Assembly: GCF_038003045.1 (NCBI RefSeq)
Contig: NZ_JBBOOK010000003.1
Span: 368,331-432,330, forward strand
Origin: Sporosarcina sp. FSL W7-1349
Lineage (GTDB): Bacteria; Bacillota; Bacilli; Bacillales_A; Planococcaceae
Direction of reading: 5' to 3'
Length of the DNA stretch: 64,000 nt
The stretch's first letter is position 1; every line of letters starts with the position of its first letter. This document shows, piece by piece, positions 26,857-35,526 of this stretch. A program made the translations under genes and the position numbers. The notes beneath the pieces are model-generated. The model was not told the DNA's origin, did no database searches, and saw only the letters and a list, made by a program, of their open reading frames with translations.

Positions 26857-27498
26857 TTGTACATTCAGCAAGTCCGCTGTTTTCCGAATCGGAAACTAAC
26901 AGTGACAGGCAAGGGCAGTGTAGCCGTTTCGCCGAATGTGGCGAAGATCCAATTAGAAGTGAGCACGGAAAATTTGCACGAATGTGCAGCGCAGCAGGAA
27001 AACGCCGAAATTATGAATCGGGTATTGGATGCCTTGATTCGCGCCGGCATTCCACGGGATCAGATCCAAACGGCCTCGTATACGATATTTCCTCGGTATG
27101 ATTTCGTGGAAGGGGAACAAATACTCAGGGGATACGAAGTAAACCACGCGATTACAGTTACAATCCCGGAAATCGACCGTGTCGGGGAAATAATCGATTT
27201 GGCAGTCCAAAACGGAGCGAACCGTGTTTCCAATATCCACTTCAGGGTGGAAAATGAAGAGCTGTATTACCGGCAGGCATTAATTCTTGCCATGGAGGAT
27301 GCGCGCTCCAAAGCAAAGACATTGGGCGATGCAATGGGTGTTCAAGTGAATCCCATCCCTATAGAAGTCATCGAAGAAAGAATTTCGCAAGCGATCCCAT
27401 TTCAAACCATGGCGCTGACGGCGCGAGAGGCCGCCACTCCAATCGAACCAGGTCAGTTGGAAATAACCGCTGTTGTGAACGCTCAATTTATCTATTAA
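26857..27498 (+). CDS. SIMPL-domain (DUF541) protein
   Basis: A protein of about 213 residues with the SIMPL fold: LTVTGKGSVAVSPNVAKIQL at the start, GIPRDQIQTASYTIFPRYDF in the middle, and a duplicated ferredoxin-like half ending EPGQLEITAVVNAQF. SIMPL proteins are often exported and linked to oxidative stress, with unclear chemistry; no clear signal peptide is visible here. TTG at 26857 has AAAGGA at normal spacing, whereas the ATG at 26848 directly touches the site. It is divergent from ylxY and lies 55 bp before cotJA. Confidence 0.75.
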   Translation: MYIQQVRCFPNRKLTVTGKGSVAVSPNVAKIQLEVSTENLHECAAQQENAEIMNRVLDALIRAGIPRDQIQTASYTIFPRYDFVEGEQILRGYEVNHAITVTIPEIDRVGEIIDLAVQNGANRVSNIHFRVENEELYYRQALILAMEDARSKAKTLGDAMGVQVNPIPIEVIEERISQAIPFQTMALTAREAATPIEPGQLEITAVVNAQFIY

Positions 27499-27553
27499 AG
27501 GATGACATCAAATCTTGCCACCTGGCATACGTTGTTCTGAGGAGTGATGAGAT

Positions 27554-27772
27554 TTGGAAAGACCGTCATTTCGGGGAAGTTTTCGACCATATGTCTCCCC
27601 TCTTGACCCTTGTCCGCCCATTCTTGTGAAGACGTTCGTCTTGCCGCCACAACTTTTCATGGATTTCCAGCCTCCGGGTCTTCCACAATTCTCACCAGAA
27701 CAAGCATTGATTCACGGTTCGCTCTGGCCGGCCCTAGTGGATGGATTTTCACGGAAGGAGGGCATATCGTGA
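27554..27772 (+). CDS. cotJA: Spore coat protein CotJA
   Basis: A 72-residue proline-rich protein with YVSPLDPCPPILVKTFVLPP and FSPEQALIHGSLWPALVDGF, the typical CotJA sequence. It starts with TTG after GGAGTGATGAG. CotJA is a minor inner-coat component that helps place CotJC. Its stop overlaps the cotJB GTG start (GTGA), so the two are coupled. In Bacillus the operon is sigma-E dependent. Confidence 0.92.
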   Translation: MERPSFRGSFRPYVSPLDPCPPILVKTFVLPPQLFMDFQPPGLPQFSPEQALIHGSLWPALVDGFSRKEGIS

Positions 27773-28035
27773 GTTCGTTTGAAGAGGAACGCGAGATGAT
27801 GCTGCGTGTGCAGGAAGCCGATTTTGTCGTCGTCGAACTGACATTGTACACAAATACGCATCCTGATGATGAGGAAGGGCTAATGCAATGGAGGGAAGCG
27901 ATCAAAGAAGCGGCCCGCGTCCGGCGTCAATACGAAAATCGATACGGCCCGCTATCCCTCTATTCGGTGCCGTCGGAACAGGCCCTGGAAGCAGGCTGGC
28001 GTTGGAATCAACCACCATGGCCGTGGCAACGGTAA
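27769..28035 (+). CDS. cotJB: Spore coat protein CotJB
   Basis: An 88-residue protein starting at a GTG that overlaps the cotJA stop, behind GGAAGGAGGG. Family sequence includes LRVQEADFVVVELTLYTNTH, followed by DEEGLMQW and RRQYENRYGPLS, and a Trp/Pro-rich C-terminus (WNQPPWPW). A longer open frame from 27610 is out of keeping with the family length and overlaps cotJA. It is the middle gene of the coat operon. Confidence 0.92.
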   Translation: MSSFEEEREMMLRVQEADFVVVELTLYTNTHPDDEEGLMQWREAIKEAARVRRQYENRYGPLSLYSVPSEQALEAGWRWNQPPWPWQR

Positions 28036-28050
28036 TAAGGGGGAAATGGT

Positions 28051-28620
28051 ATGTGGGTGTATGAGAAAAAACTGCTCTACCCGGTCGAAGTAAGTACGTG
28101 TAATCCAAAGCTAGCTAGATTTCTCATGGAGCAGTATGGCGGGGCGGACGGGGAGTTGGCGGCAGCCCTACGGTACATGAATCAACGTTATACGGTTCCT
28201 GACAAAGTCATCGGAGTTCTCAATGACATTGCAACGGAAGAATTTTCCCACTTGGAAATGTTGGCGACCATGATTTATAAGCTGACGAAGGACGCAACTC
28301 CTGAACAGTTGGAAGAGGCGGGACTCGGCGCTCATTTTGTCAATCATGGGCATGCTCTTTTTTATGAAAATGCTGGTGGTGTCCCGTTTACCTCAACGTA
28401 TATCCAGGCAAAGGGCGATCCGATCGCCGATTTGTACGAAGACATCGCGGCGGAAGAAAAAGCACGGGCGACCTATCAATGGCTTATCGACATTTCCGAT
28501 GATCCATCTATCAACGATTCCTTACGATTCTTGCGGGAGCGGGAAAACGTCCACTCCATGCGCTTCCGGGAAGCGGTAGAAGTTCTGAAGGAAGAACGCG
28601 ATCGCAAGAAAATATTTTGA
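28051..28620 (+). CDS. cotJC: Spore coat protein CotJC (manganese-catalase family)
   Basis: The 189-residue ferritin-like protein is a Mn-catalase homologue of the inner spore coat. Metal-ligand helices are visible: GELAAALRYMNQRY, ATEEFSHLEMLATMIYKL, DIAAEEKARATYQWLID and RERENVHSMRFREAVEVL, providing the Glu and His ligands of a dimanganese site. An AAGGGGGAAATGG site precedes the ATG. It is last in cotJABC and is followed by a terminator. Confidence 0.93.
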   Translation: MWVYEKKLLYPVEVSTCNPKLARFLMEQYGGADGELAAALRYMNQRYTVPDKVIGVLNDIATEEFSHLEMLATMIYKLTKDATPEQLEEAGLGAHFVNHGHALFYENAGGVPFTSTYIQAKGDPIADLYEDIAAEEKARATYQWLIDISDDPSINDSLRFLRERENVHSMRFREAVEVLKEERDRKKIF

Positions 28621-28626
28621 TGTTGG

Positions 28627-28655
28627 ACCGTCTTCTAATTTGGAGACGGTTTTTA
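28627..28655 (+). terminator. Terminator of cotJABC
   Basis: ACCGTCT/AGACGGT with a 10-nt loop is followed by TTTTTAATTG, just after the cotJC stop. Confidence 0.75.
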
Positions 28656-28826
28656 ATTGTTAAAAGTTTTGAAACATAAAAAGGAGGAAAGATATAAAGG
28701 ATAGACATTCGGCCAAAACCTTAGGCAACAAATGAAACCTTCCCGAATGTGAATCGTATAACAGAGTAGGAAAAAATCGATTTACCATTATAAATCTCAT
28801 CTGTCACAGCGGAAGGAGGAAGACAT

Positions 28827-29825
28827 ATGGACAACCCAAAATTTATGTCTGATCAAGAATTCGATCGTATTTTCGATGAAAAGACAACGGAAATCAATGA
28901 GCAGCTCGAAAGGGAAGTGCTCATCGCGATGATTGGGGATGTCAATGCCGGGAAATCCTCGACGCTGAACCAGCTGATGGAGGCGGACGTCGCAGAAGTC
29001 GGAGCGAAGCCAGGTGAGACGGTGGAGGTAAAGAAGTACATATACAAGCAAAACATCGTCTTTGTCGATACACCGGGACTGGATGATATCCATAAAGAGC
29101 ATTCCGCGGAGACGCTGAAGTTCTATAAACAGGCTGATTTGATTTTATTTTTCCTAAACGCTGCCGGCACGGTATTGTCGGATATGGAGCTCGTTTCGTT
29201 GAAAAAGATCGCCAAGGTGAATAAAGACATCATCCTCGTGCTGAATAAAATCGACGCGGCCGAAGATATCGGCGGCCTCGTGAAATATATCCAAGATCAC
29301 ACGAACTATGAGTATCCCGTCACTCCGATTTCTTCGCGTACAGGCGAGAACATCAGCATGTTGCAAAATGAGATTTTAAGATTGTTGGAAGGTAAAAAAA
29401 AGGACATTTTGATGGCCGCGAATATGGCGGGTAAGTCGTCTATCGCCAATAAGTGGATTCTCGGTGCAGGCGGATCAGCGGCCGCGATCGGCGCCCTCCC
29501 GATGCCCGGATCCGATTTCGTGCCGCTGACCGCACTGCAAGTCGGACTCTTGCTACGTCTTTCCACGCTGTATGGCAAGCCGATTTCCAAAGATCATGCG
29601 AAGGAATTGATTATCGCTACGGTCGTCGGCAATGTCGGAAAGACGATTTTCCGCCAAATCATCAAAGTCGTCCCTGGAGCAGGTATGGTAGCCGGGGCCA
29701 GCGTGGCGGGCGCGATGACGATTGCCCTTGGACATGCAGTCAAATATGCGCATGAGAACAATATCGAACTGACTCCGAACGCATTATTACCCCTTTACAA
29801 GAAATTTTTGAAGAAAGGGAAATGA
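28827..29825 (+). CDS. Dynamin-like/Era-type GTPase with C-terminal DUF697-like membrane region
   Basis: The 332-residue protein has a complete GTPase domain: G1 GDVNAGKSST (residues ~34-43), G3 DTPGLDD, G4 LNKID and G5-like SSRTGENIS. A Gly/Ala-rich hydrophobic C-terminal half follows (GAGGSAAAIGALPMPGSDFV and AGMVAGASVAGAMTIALGHA), resembling the YcjF/DUF697 family that associates with membranes. It likely acts on the inner membrane surface; its precise role is unknown. GGAAGGAGG precedes the ATG. It stands alone with its own terminator. Confidence 0.8.
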   Translation: MDNPKFMSDQEFDRIFDEKTTEINEQLEREVLIAMIGDVNAGKSSTLNQLMEADVAEVGAKPGETVEVKKYIYKQNIVFVDTPGLDDIHKEHSAETLKFYKQADLILFFLNAAGTVLSDMELVSLKKIAKVNKDIILVLNKIDAAEDIGGLVKYIQDHTNYEYPVTPISSRTGENISMLQNEILRLLEGKKKDILMAANMAGKSSIANKWILGAGGSAAAIGALPMPGSDFVPLTALQVGLLLRLSTLYGKPISKDHAKELIIATVVGNVGKTIFRQIIKVVPGAGMVAGASVAGAMTIALGHAVKYAHENNIELTPNALLPLYKKFLKKGK

Positions 29826-29862
29826 AAAACGGAACAAGCCATTCTCGGCCTGTTCCGTTTTT
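29826..29862. terminator. Bidirectional terminator
   Basis: AAAACGGAACA and TGTTCCGTTTT pair, extended by AGCC/GGCC with small mismatches, between the convergent GTPase and copper-amine-oxidase-domain genes. Confidence 0.75.
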
Positions 29863-29864
29863 AT

Positions 29865-30995
29865 TTAAAACTCTTCAAACACGCCGATCTCTTTCCAATA
29901 GGCTTCCTCACTAATAGCGTCGCGGACCACTTTAGCAGGGACTTGTACTTGATTGACGGTTTCATCGTGGCGGAACGTTTGGGTGAGCTGTTCTTTGATG
30001 AAGACAGAGTCTTCGTCGGTTTCAATCGTCGTCCCGGTTATCGTGAGCGCGTGAAACGGCAAGGACGTCCGCTTGTCAAATTGCGTGGCCATGTACCGAT
30101 TCGTCCTGTTGGCAACAAGGTCATCTTCCAAATTCTCATCGTTTATCCGCTCCACTAAGACAAGCACGTCTCCATAGTCATACAGTTGCAAAAAACTGTT
30201 ATCCTCAACTCTTTTCAGATGGTCAATCGGGTGGGGAGCGGGCAAGTAAGTCTCCATAAGTGTCAAAGAAGGTACATCTCCCAGCCGGACCCATTTACCG
30301 ATGTCTTCCTTGTACTCCCATACTCCCTTATTCGTAAAATAGAGTTCAGACGTCTGTTTCACCGGTTTGCCGTCCAATTCGGATTCCATAATCGTCTCCA
30401 TGGACAAGGCGTTCGGCTTTTCATTTACGGTCAAATTGGCGTCAAGCGTGAATTCGACGGTGTCCGGATCGTACGAGAAGACGGTTCGATGGTCCAGTGT
30501 GCTTTTGGACGAATAGCCGGTAAATTCCACGGCGGCCATCTTGTCCAAGAAAGTCCCGATGTCCCGGGATCGGTTGGTCGTCACGTGGATTGCGGACCGA
30601 TCTTTTGAAAATGAAGCGTTGAACCCTTCCAAGGTGGATAAAAATTCATCCGATACATAGTGTGCCGCATTGTGGCGAGTGTGTGGAAACTCGGTACCTA
30701 CTCCTTCGCCATTCACATAAATCGCATCCGAGTTGAGCTTGAATTCGATTGTAAGAAATGAATTGGTCGCCTGCACATCACCTGAATTCCCGGCAGAAAC
30801 ATGAAATCCGGCCGCTTCGAATAGTGGCTGCACGGGCAGGAGGACTTGTCCGCCTTTTTCGAGTAACGGCTGCTCAGTTCCCTCGATTTTAACGCCGTCC
30901 ACGAAAAACTCCAAAGGTTGATCTGCTGCTTTAGTTGAAACGCCAATGAACCCTGTTAATAGGATAGTAAAGAGGACGATTGCATATTTTCTCAT
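29865..30995 (-). CDS. Exported protein with copper-amine-oxidase N-terminal-like domain
   Basis: The 376-residue protein has a signal peptide ending near STKAA, then a stalk/CuAO-N type domain (about residues 27-110; VDGVKIEGTEQPLLEKGGQV and LPVQPLFEAAGFHV), a wall-associated repeat common in Bacillales. The rest, with repeated beta-rich stretches (TVEFTLDANLTVNEKPNALS), resembles the LolA/LppX-like DUF6612 fold. It is not an amine oxidase: the catalytic copper domain is absent. The ATG at 30995 follows GGAGGGG. A role at the envelope is inferred. Confidence 0.7.
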   Translation of the reverse strand: MRKYAIVLFTILLTGFIGVSTKAADQPLEFFVDGVKIEGTEQPLLEKGGQVLLPVQPLFEAAGFHVSAGNSGDVQATNSFLTIEFKLNSDAIYVNGEGVGTEFPHTRHNAAHYVSDEFLSTLEGFNASFSKDRSAIHVTTNRSRDIGTFLDKMAAVEFTGYSSKSTLDHRTVFSYDPDTVEFTLDANLTVNEKPNALSMETIMESELDGKPVKQTSELYFTNKGVWEYKEDIGKWVRLGDVPSLTLMETYLPAPHPIDHLKRVEDNSFLQLYDYGDVLVLVERINDENLEDDLVANRTNRYMATQFDKRTSLPFHALTITGTTIETDEDSVFIKEQLTQTFRHDETVNQVQVPAKVVRDAISEEAYWKEIGVFEEF

Positions 30996-31135
30996 GATTA
31001 CCCCTCCGATCGATGAATAAAAAAGAAGACATACCAATATATACCCGCTAGAGAGCGATTAGAACCTAGCGGAAAAAAGGTTTTTCGCAGCAGATCGTTT
31101 GGAGGTGCGCGTATTTTCCGTTCTGCCAAAACAAA

Positions 31136-31162
31136 AGGCGTTCACCGCAATTGTGAACGCCT
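31136..31162 (-). terminator. Terminator of the general-stress gene
   Basis: A perfect 10-bp stem AGGCGTTCAC/GTGAACGCCT with a 7-nt loop is followed on the minus strand by TTTTGTTTTGG. Confidence 0.75.
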
Positions 31163-31173
31163 GTCCATATCTA

Positions 31174-31659
31174 TCAGATTCTTTTTCCAGGGGGGATGCC
31201 GGCGGATGGGTTTTCCGTAGGGAATTCGATTTGGTTTTCGGGCTGCTGAAGATTAGCTCCCAAATTTGGATCGGTCCCTGCGCCATCTAAACTGGCTGCG
31301 CCGCCATTGCCGGAAATACGTTGACCATACTCGCCCTGATCTACGTACAGCAGCATGCTTCCTCCTTCGAGCAGCTTATAATAATTCTCCGCCTGAATCG
31401 GATCGAGACCCATATTTCCGAGTGCTCCGCGCACTGGTTCCTCTCCCGAAAACAACGAAGTGAACCGGTCCCACCAGGAACCACCGTCCGGCCGCTCGAT
31501 TTCCACTCCTGTCCGAGCTTTCACCATCGTGATATCCGTGTCGCGCCTCGCCAGGACATACAGATTATCGTCACTATAACCTTTCAGCTTCAATTCATCA
31601 ATTTTTGCAATCAAATCATTTTCATTATCAAACACACCGATAAAAGATGTCTCCGCCAC
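31174..31659 (-). CDS. General stress protein 17M-like (YflT-domain) protein
   Basis: The 161-residue protein begins with a YflT/GSP17M domain (SFIGVFDNENDLIAKIDELK, LKGYSDDNLYVLARRDTDIT) of the general-stress family, followed by a linker, EPVRGALGNMGLDPIQAENY and a Gly/Asn-rich low-complexity tail. The GTG at 31659 was chosen because AGGAGG precedes it; an upstream ATG at 31713 would place a sigma-B-like promoter inside the coding sequence. Function beyond stress association is unknown. Confidence 0.82.
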   Translation of the reverse strand: MAETSFIGVFDNENDLIAKIDELKLKGYSDDNLYVLARRDTDITMVKARTGVEIERPDGGSWWDRFTSLFSGEEPVRGALGNMGLDPIQAENYYKLLEGGSMLLYVDQGEYGQRISGNGGAASLDGAGTDPNLGANLQQPENQIEFPTENPSAGIPPGKRI

Positions 31660-31692
31660 GTTTTTCGCCTCCTGAATTCTTGTTGCACTTCC

Positions 31693-31719
31693 ATACCCTT
31701 CCCGGACAACCATTCAAAC
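31693..31719 (-). promoter_or_regulatory. Sigma-B-like promoter for the general-stress gene
   Basis: On the minus strand GTTTGA, 15 bp, GGGTAT matches the sigma-B consensus; the -10 has the full GGGTAT. It lies 34 bp before the GTG start. Confidence 0.55.
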
Positions 31720-31793
31720 AACGCCAGCCGGTCGAAATGTTCGTCCTTTCACGAAATGTCCGCTATGATGAAAAGGGAAAGGAATGGATTTAC

Positions 31794-32582
31794 ATGAATA
31801 TCGGTTTAATCGGAACAGGTTCCATTGGAAACTTTCTCTTACAGAAAATCAATAAAGAGAAGCGGTTGCCTGGCTGCCAGATTACGGCAGTTTTTGATGA
31901 ACGGGAAAAGGCGAAGATGACCTTGCCAAGACTGCTGAACACGTATCGCTTCACCGCTTTCCATGACGTGGAAGCATTTTTGAAGTCGGATGTCGATATT
32001 GTCGTCGAATGCGCCAATATTGAAGTTGTCCGCTCCTACGCTGCTCAAATCGTCCAGGAGAAAGATCTGCTCCTGATCAGCGTCGGCGCGTTGGCAGATA
32101 TTACATTATACGAAGAACTTAAAGCCAATGCCAAAGCGCATGGCCATAAAATATATCTGCCTGCCGGCGCAATCGGTGGATTGGATGCGATACGGGCAGC
32201 GCAAGTCGGGGGCGGATTACGAAGGGTCTCCTTGGAAACCCGGAAACCGGCAAACTCTTTATCGGATCAGCCATTCGCCGAAGAGACTGTCCTTTTTGAA
32301 GGCTCGGCCAAAGAGGCGATTCACCGATTCCCGCAAAATGCCAATGTCGCCATCATTCTCGCTTTAGCAGGCGTCGGAATTCATGACACTGATGTCCGGA
32401 TCATTGCCGATCCCCAAGCAGAGCATAATATCCACATGATTCAAGCAATTGGGGATTTCGGAAAACTAACGGTTCAGCTCGAAAACCACCCATCGACGCA
32501 TAATCCGAAAACGAGCCAATTGACGGGACTCAGTATTTTAGCCGCGTTGCAATCATTGGATTCGGAAATTCAGATAGGATAA
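31794..32582 (+). CDS. nadX: L-aspartate dehydrogenase
   Basis: The 262-residue protein has an N-terminal Rossmann motif (IGLIGTGSIGNFLLQKI) and the C-terminal NadX domain. Conserved PAGAIGGLDAIRAAQ and NANVAIILALAGVG match archaeal/Thermotoga aspartate dehydrogenases, which make iminoaspartate for NAD synthesis. The ATG at 31794 starts directly at the Rossmann strand; the open extension upstream is not family-like. It stands alone, with no nadA/nadC in the window, so general aspartate deamination is also possible. Confidence 0.85.
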   Translation: MNIGLIGTGSIGNFLLQKINKEKRLPGCQITAVFDEREKAKMTLPRLLNTYRFTAFHDVEAFLKSDVDIVVECANIEVVRSYAAQIVQEKDLLLISVGALADITLYEELKANAKAHGHKIYLPAGAIGGLDAIRAAQVGGGLRRVSLETRKPANSLSDQPFAEETVLFEGSAKEAIHRFPQNANVAIILALAGVGIHDTDVRIIADPQAEHNIHMIQAIGDFGKLTVQLENHPSTHNPKTSQLTGLSILAALQSLDSEIQIG

Positions 32583-32586
32583 CTCA

Positions 32587-32622
32587 AAAAGCGGATGGCC
32601 TATAACAAGGCGATCCGCTTTT
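32587..32622. terminator. Bidirectional terminator
   Basis: AAAAGCGGAT/ATCCGCTTTT forms a perfect 10-bp stem with a 16-nt loop between convergent nadX and the DUF2935 gene. Confidence 0.8.
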
Positions 32623-32625
32623 CAT

Positions 32626-33435
32626 TCATCCATTTGTTCTTGGTTTCGCCGGATCGCAATCGGGGGAGGGGACTTCCGCCGTTTCCGCCAGCTTCGTCAA
32701 ATAATAGCATTCTTCCCGCGCCATATGGTCAGCCATGAGCGGCGTCAACGTACCAAGCCCCTTTTTGGTGAGGCCCAACTCCTCCAACTCCCGCAAGAAA
32801 GCTTTGAATATGGTCATTTCCAAATGGACATCATTATGAAATTTAGACAGAGCTGGAAACTTGGTCGCATTCGTCCGTAAAAATCCGGTCAATTCAATCG
32901 CTTTCAGATAAAAGGCATCCCAATCTTTCATGAATTTGTGGCTCTTCTTTTTCAACGGTCTCTCAACCCGATCCAGATGATCGTTGATGGCCCCTGCATG
33001 GCCGGCTGCATCCAATAGCCAAAGCAAATCATGGTGGAGCGGGTGGACAGGTGGCGGCATTTCCTCTTTTTCCAAATAGGAGAACAAACGGATTGCCTCT
33101 TCCACTTCATTGACCATATGGTTTAGAAAAGTGGGGGTCAGGGAGATTTTAATGTTCCCGACGAGTTGTTCTCGGATGATTGAAAGTTTATAAGTACGGA
33201 TCATTTCACTGGCAGATTTCGATTTTTGAAGAAGGAGTAGAAGAGCACGCCGATCTAGAGAACGCTTCGAGTCTGCCAGCAAAGAATCGAATTGTTGGAT
33301 GAAGGCGTCCGCTTGCTCGATAAAAGTCTTCTGGCCCGGCGCCAATGAGTCATGGATAAAGCGTCCGTGATCGCCCAAAATTTGCAGCCAAAAATGAAGT
33401 TCATCCCGCGCCGTTTTTGTAAAATCCTTGCTCAA
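32626..33435 (-). CDS. DUF2935 four-helix protein
   Basis: The 269-residue cytoplasmic protein consists of two tandem four-helix bundles. The first starts ARDELHFWLQILGDHGRFIH, the second has PLHHDLLWLLDAAGHAGAIN, and each carries Glu/His residues in the pattern of DUF2935 (hemerythrin/ferritin-like) metal binders; a final HMAREECYYL repeats the pattern. Function is unknown, possibly a di-iron or metal-storage role. The TTG at 33435 follows GGAGGTGG; a GTG at 33465 is an alternative. Confidence 0.75.
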   Translation of the reverse strand: MSKDFTKTARDELHFWLQILGDHGRFIHDSLAPGQKTFIEQADAFIQQFDSLLADSKRSLDRRALLLLLQKSKSASEMIRTYKLSIIREQLVGNIKISLTPTFLNHMVNEVEEAIRLFSYLEKEEMPPPVHPLHHDLLWLLDAAGHAGAINDHLDRVERPLKKKSHKFMKDWDAFYLKAIELTGFLRTNATKFPALSKFHNDVHLEMTIFKAFLRELEELGLTKKGLGTLTPLMADHMAREECYYLTKLAETAEVPSPDCDPAKPRTNG

Positions 33436-33544
33436 ACCTACCACCTCCGGATTCCTCCTGACCACTATATGAGAAGTTATTCCGGAATATGAGGGACGTA
33501 TGCTACACTAGACAGAACAATCACTCAATCGGGAGGAAAATCGG

Positions 33545-34003
33545 ATGTACGAATTAAAAACAAAAGAGACGGACGACAGCGTCATCGAATTCATTGAACA
33601 GGTGGATCACCCGAAGAAACGGGAAGATGCGTATCGCCTTCTCGATATTTTCACCGAAACGACAGGCTATGAGCCGAAATTATGGGGGCCGAGCATCATC
33701 GGTTTCGGATCGTATCATTATATCTACAAAACAGGCCATGAAGGGGACGCCCCGTTAGTCGGCTTCTCTCCACGGAAAGCGAAAATCAGCCTATACTTTG
33801 CAACCGGCGATCCGGAACGGGAAGCGCTGCTTGCCAAATTCGGCAAGCATACGTCAGGAAAAGCCTGTGTCTATATCAATAAGGTCGATGACATCGACGT
33901 GGAAGTTTTGAAGGAATTAATCACCCAGTCGGTCGAGTTCCTGCAGGAGTTGTATCCAGGAGAACCGTTTGGCGAATCTGAAGATGGCGACAGCGTCCAG
34001 TGA
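33545..34003 (+). CDS. DUF1801 (YdhG-like) protein
   Basis: The 152-residue protein starts MYELKTKETDDSVIEFIEQV and contains GPSIIGFGSYHYIY and VGFSPRKAKISLYFATG, typical of the DUF1801/YdhG family. CVYINKVDDIDVEVLKELI near the C-terminus also fits. No enzymatic role is known. GGGAGGAAAAT precedes the ATG. It is a single-gene unit. Confidence 0.75.
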   Translation: MYELKTKETDDSVIEFIEQVDHPKKREDAYRLLDIFTETTGYEPKLWGPSIIGFGSYHYIYKTGHEGDAPLVGFSPRKAKISLYFATGDPEREALLAKFGKHTSGKACVYINKVDDIDVEVLKELITQSVEFLQELYPGEPFGESEDGDSVQ

Positions 34004-34152
34004 AATAAACACATACCGTTTCACCGGGTGAGTGACGGTTTCTTTCTTATGCTCGTTACTGACAGTTGGATAGTATTTTCTCATTAGGCGAGTGCAGGAA
34101 GGAATATCCAAAGTGGAGGGGTTCAAATATTCTATATCGGAGGGGGAGTATT

Positions 34153-34359
34153 GTGAAAACAATCGTGGAAGTTTGCCCGATTTGCGGGAAAGGGAATAAT
34201 TGTTGTAACGGAAAAGAAAAGTCTTTGGGAGATTGCTGGTGTACGCAGGAATCCTTTCCACAAGAGATTTTCGATGAAGTGCCCGCCGATCAACTTCGGA
34301 AAACATGCATTTGCCAAGATTGCCTGGATTCATTCAAAAGCCGTGCTCCCGTAAAATAG
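34153..34359 (+). CDS. Cysteine-rich CWC-family small protein
   Basis: A 68-residue protein with CPICGKGNNCC, CWC and CICQDCL clusters, matching the cysteine-rich CWC family, presumably a zinc-binding protein. The GTG at 34153 follows GGAGGGGGAG; the open frame upstream lacks a site. A terminator follows at once. Role unknown. Confidence 0.75.
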   Translation: MKTIVEVCPICGKGNNCCNGKEKSLGDCWCTQESFPQEIFDEVPADQLRKTCICQDCLDSFKSRAPVK

Positions 34360-34376
34360 GAAGCACGGCGGTTTTT
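34340..34376 (+). terminator. Terminator of the CWC gene
   Basis: GCCGTGCT/AGCACGGC with a 14-nt loop is followed by GGTTTTT; it overlaps the end of convergent cobT. Confidence 0.75.
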
Positions 34377-35436
34377 ATGAAAGCGTAGCACTCGAATCTT
34401 CTTCTTTTCCAGCCACTCCGGCACTTTCGAAAGTGGCCATCTCATTGATCATATGGACCGCCGCTTGCAAAATCGGGAAGGCGACAGCCGCCCCGGTTCC
34501 TTCACCGAGCCGCATATCCAATTGGACGATCGGTTGTTTTCTGATATGCTGGATGGCCGTAAGATGTCCGGGTTCCGCCGATTGATGGGATAGAATCATA
34601 TAGTCCGCTACACGGGGATCAATCAATTTAGCCAATAGAGCCGATACAGTGCAGATGAACCCATCTAGCAGAATCGGCACCCGGTTTTCAGCAGCAGCCA
34701 GCATCGCACCAGCCATCGCACCCATTTCCAACCCGCCAACTTTGGACAGGATATCGTAGGCGTCTTGCGGGTTGGGTTTGTGACGTTCTACCGCTTCGCG
34801 GACGACTGAAATTTTTCGTTCATGCTGGGTGGAAGAAATGCCTGTCCCATACCCGACGATGGAGGCGGGATCGGCCCCGGTAATCGCGGACAACACGGCA
34901 CTGCTCGCAGTCGTATTGCCGATGCCGACTTCTCCGACAATTAGGCATTTCACACCGCCGCCCAGCAAACGCTCCGCTTCCGAATAACCGACAGCAACCG
35001 CTTGCTCCGCCTCTTCCCGAGTCATCGCCAACTCTGTCAAAAAGCTTCCGGTACCTGGTCGAATCTTTCTCGGGCTGACAGCTTCCTCCGCGACTTCGCC
35101 GGCGACTCCGACATCGACCACTTGGAACGTGGCACCAATCTGCCTGCCAAAGACATTGATGGCAGCCCCACCTTGCACGATATTGGACACCATTTGAACG
35201 GTCACTTCTTGGGGGAACGCCGAAACGCCTTCCCGCACAACACCGTGATCCGCGGCAAACACCAAGATGCCAGGCGGTGTAATCTCAAGTGTACGAGTGC
35301 CTTTCATTCTCGCCAGCTCCACCGCCAATTCTTCCAATCGGCCCAAGCTTCCCACCGGTTTCGTCAACGTGGCCGAATACGCCTCGGCCTCATCACCTGC
35401 TTGAAGATCCAGCGCAGGTATGTTCACTTGAATCAT
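34375..35436 (-). CDS. cobT: Nicotinate-nucleotide--dimethylbenzimidazole phosphoribosyltransferase
   Basis: CobT makes alpha-ribazole phosphate for the lower ligand of cobalamin. The 353-residue length is right. Motifs are LTKPVGSLGRLEELA, VFAADHGVVREGVSAFP, VVDVGVAGE, LIVGEVGIGNTTASSAV, ILLDGFICTVSALLAK, and the catalytic Glu region LDMRLGEGTGAA. No other cobalamin genes or riboswitch lie nearby, so it may serve salvage. It is a single-gene unit, possibly reached by transcription from trpB. Confidence 0.93.
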   Translation of the reverse strand: MIQVNIPALDLQAGDEAEAYSATLTKPVGSLGRLEELAVELARMKGTRTLEITPPGILVFAADHGVVREGVSAFPQEVTVQMVSNIVQGGAAINVFGRQIGATFQVVDVGVAGEVAEEAVSPRKIRPGTGSFLTELAMTREEAEQAVAVGYSEAERLLGGGVKCLIVGEVGIGNTTASSAVLSAITGADPASIVGYGTGISSTQHERKISVVREAVERHKPNPQDAYDILSKVGGLEMGAMAGAMLAAAENRVPILLDGFICTVSALLAKLIDPRVADYMILSHQSAEPGHLTAIQHIRKQPIVQLDMRLGEGTGAAVAFPILQAAVHMINEMATFESAGVAGKEEDSSATLS

Positions 35437-35526
35437 TAAAAAACCCCATCTTTCTTTAATTAAATAAAATTTGAGTATTGCGGTTTATAAATTACTATTA
35501 TCTTCCGGACGTTTTTGAAGCCTCTC

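Noticed and set aside
27526..27533. CATACGTT as a sigma-E -10 for cotJABC
   Set aside because: The start of transcription would fall on the ribosome binding site, leaving no leader, and no convincing -35 was seen.
28680..28732. Strong AAGGAGGAAAGAT site followed by a 12-codon frame before the GTPase gene
   Set aside because: The first codon at proper spacing is ATA, not a usual start, and the frame is too short to support a gene.
29865..30995. Copper amine oxidase possibly linked to the amine dehydrogenase system
   Set aside because: Only the small N-terminal-type domain is present; the catalytic copper/TPQ domain is missing and the gene is 9 kb from qhp.
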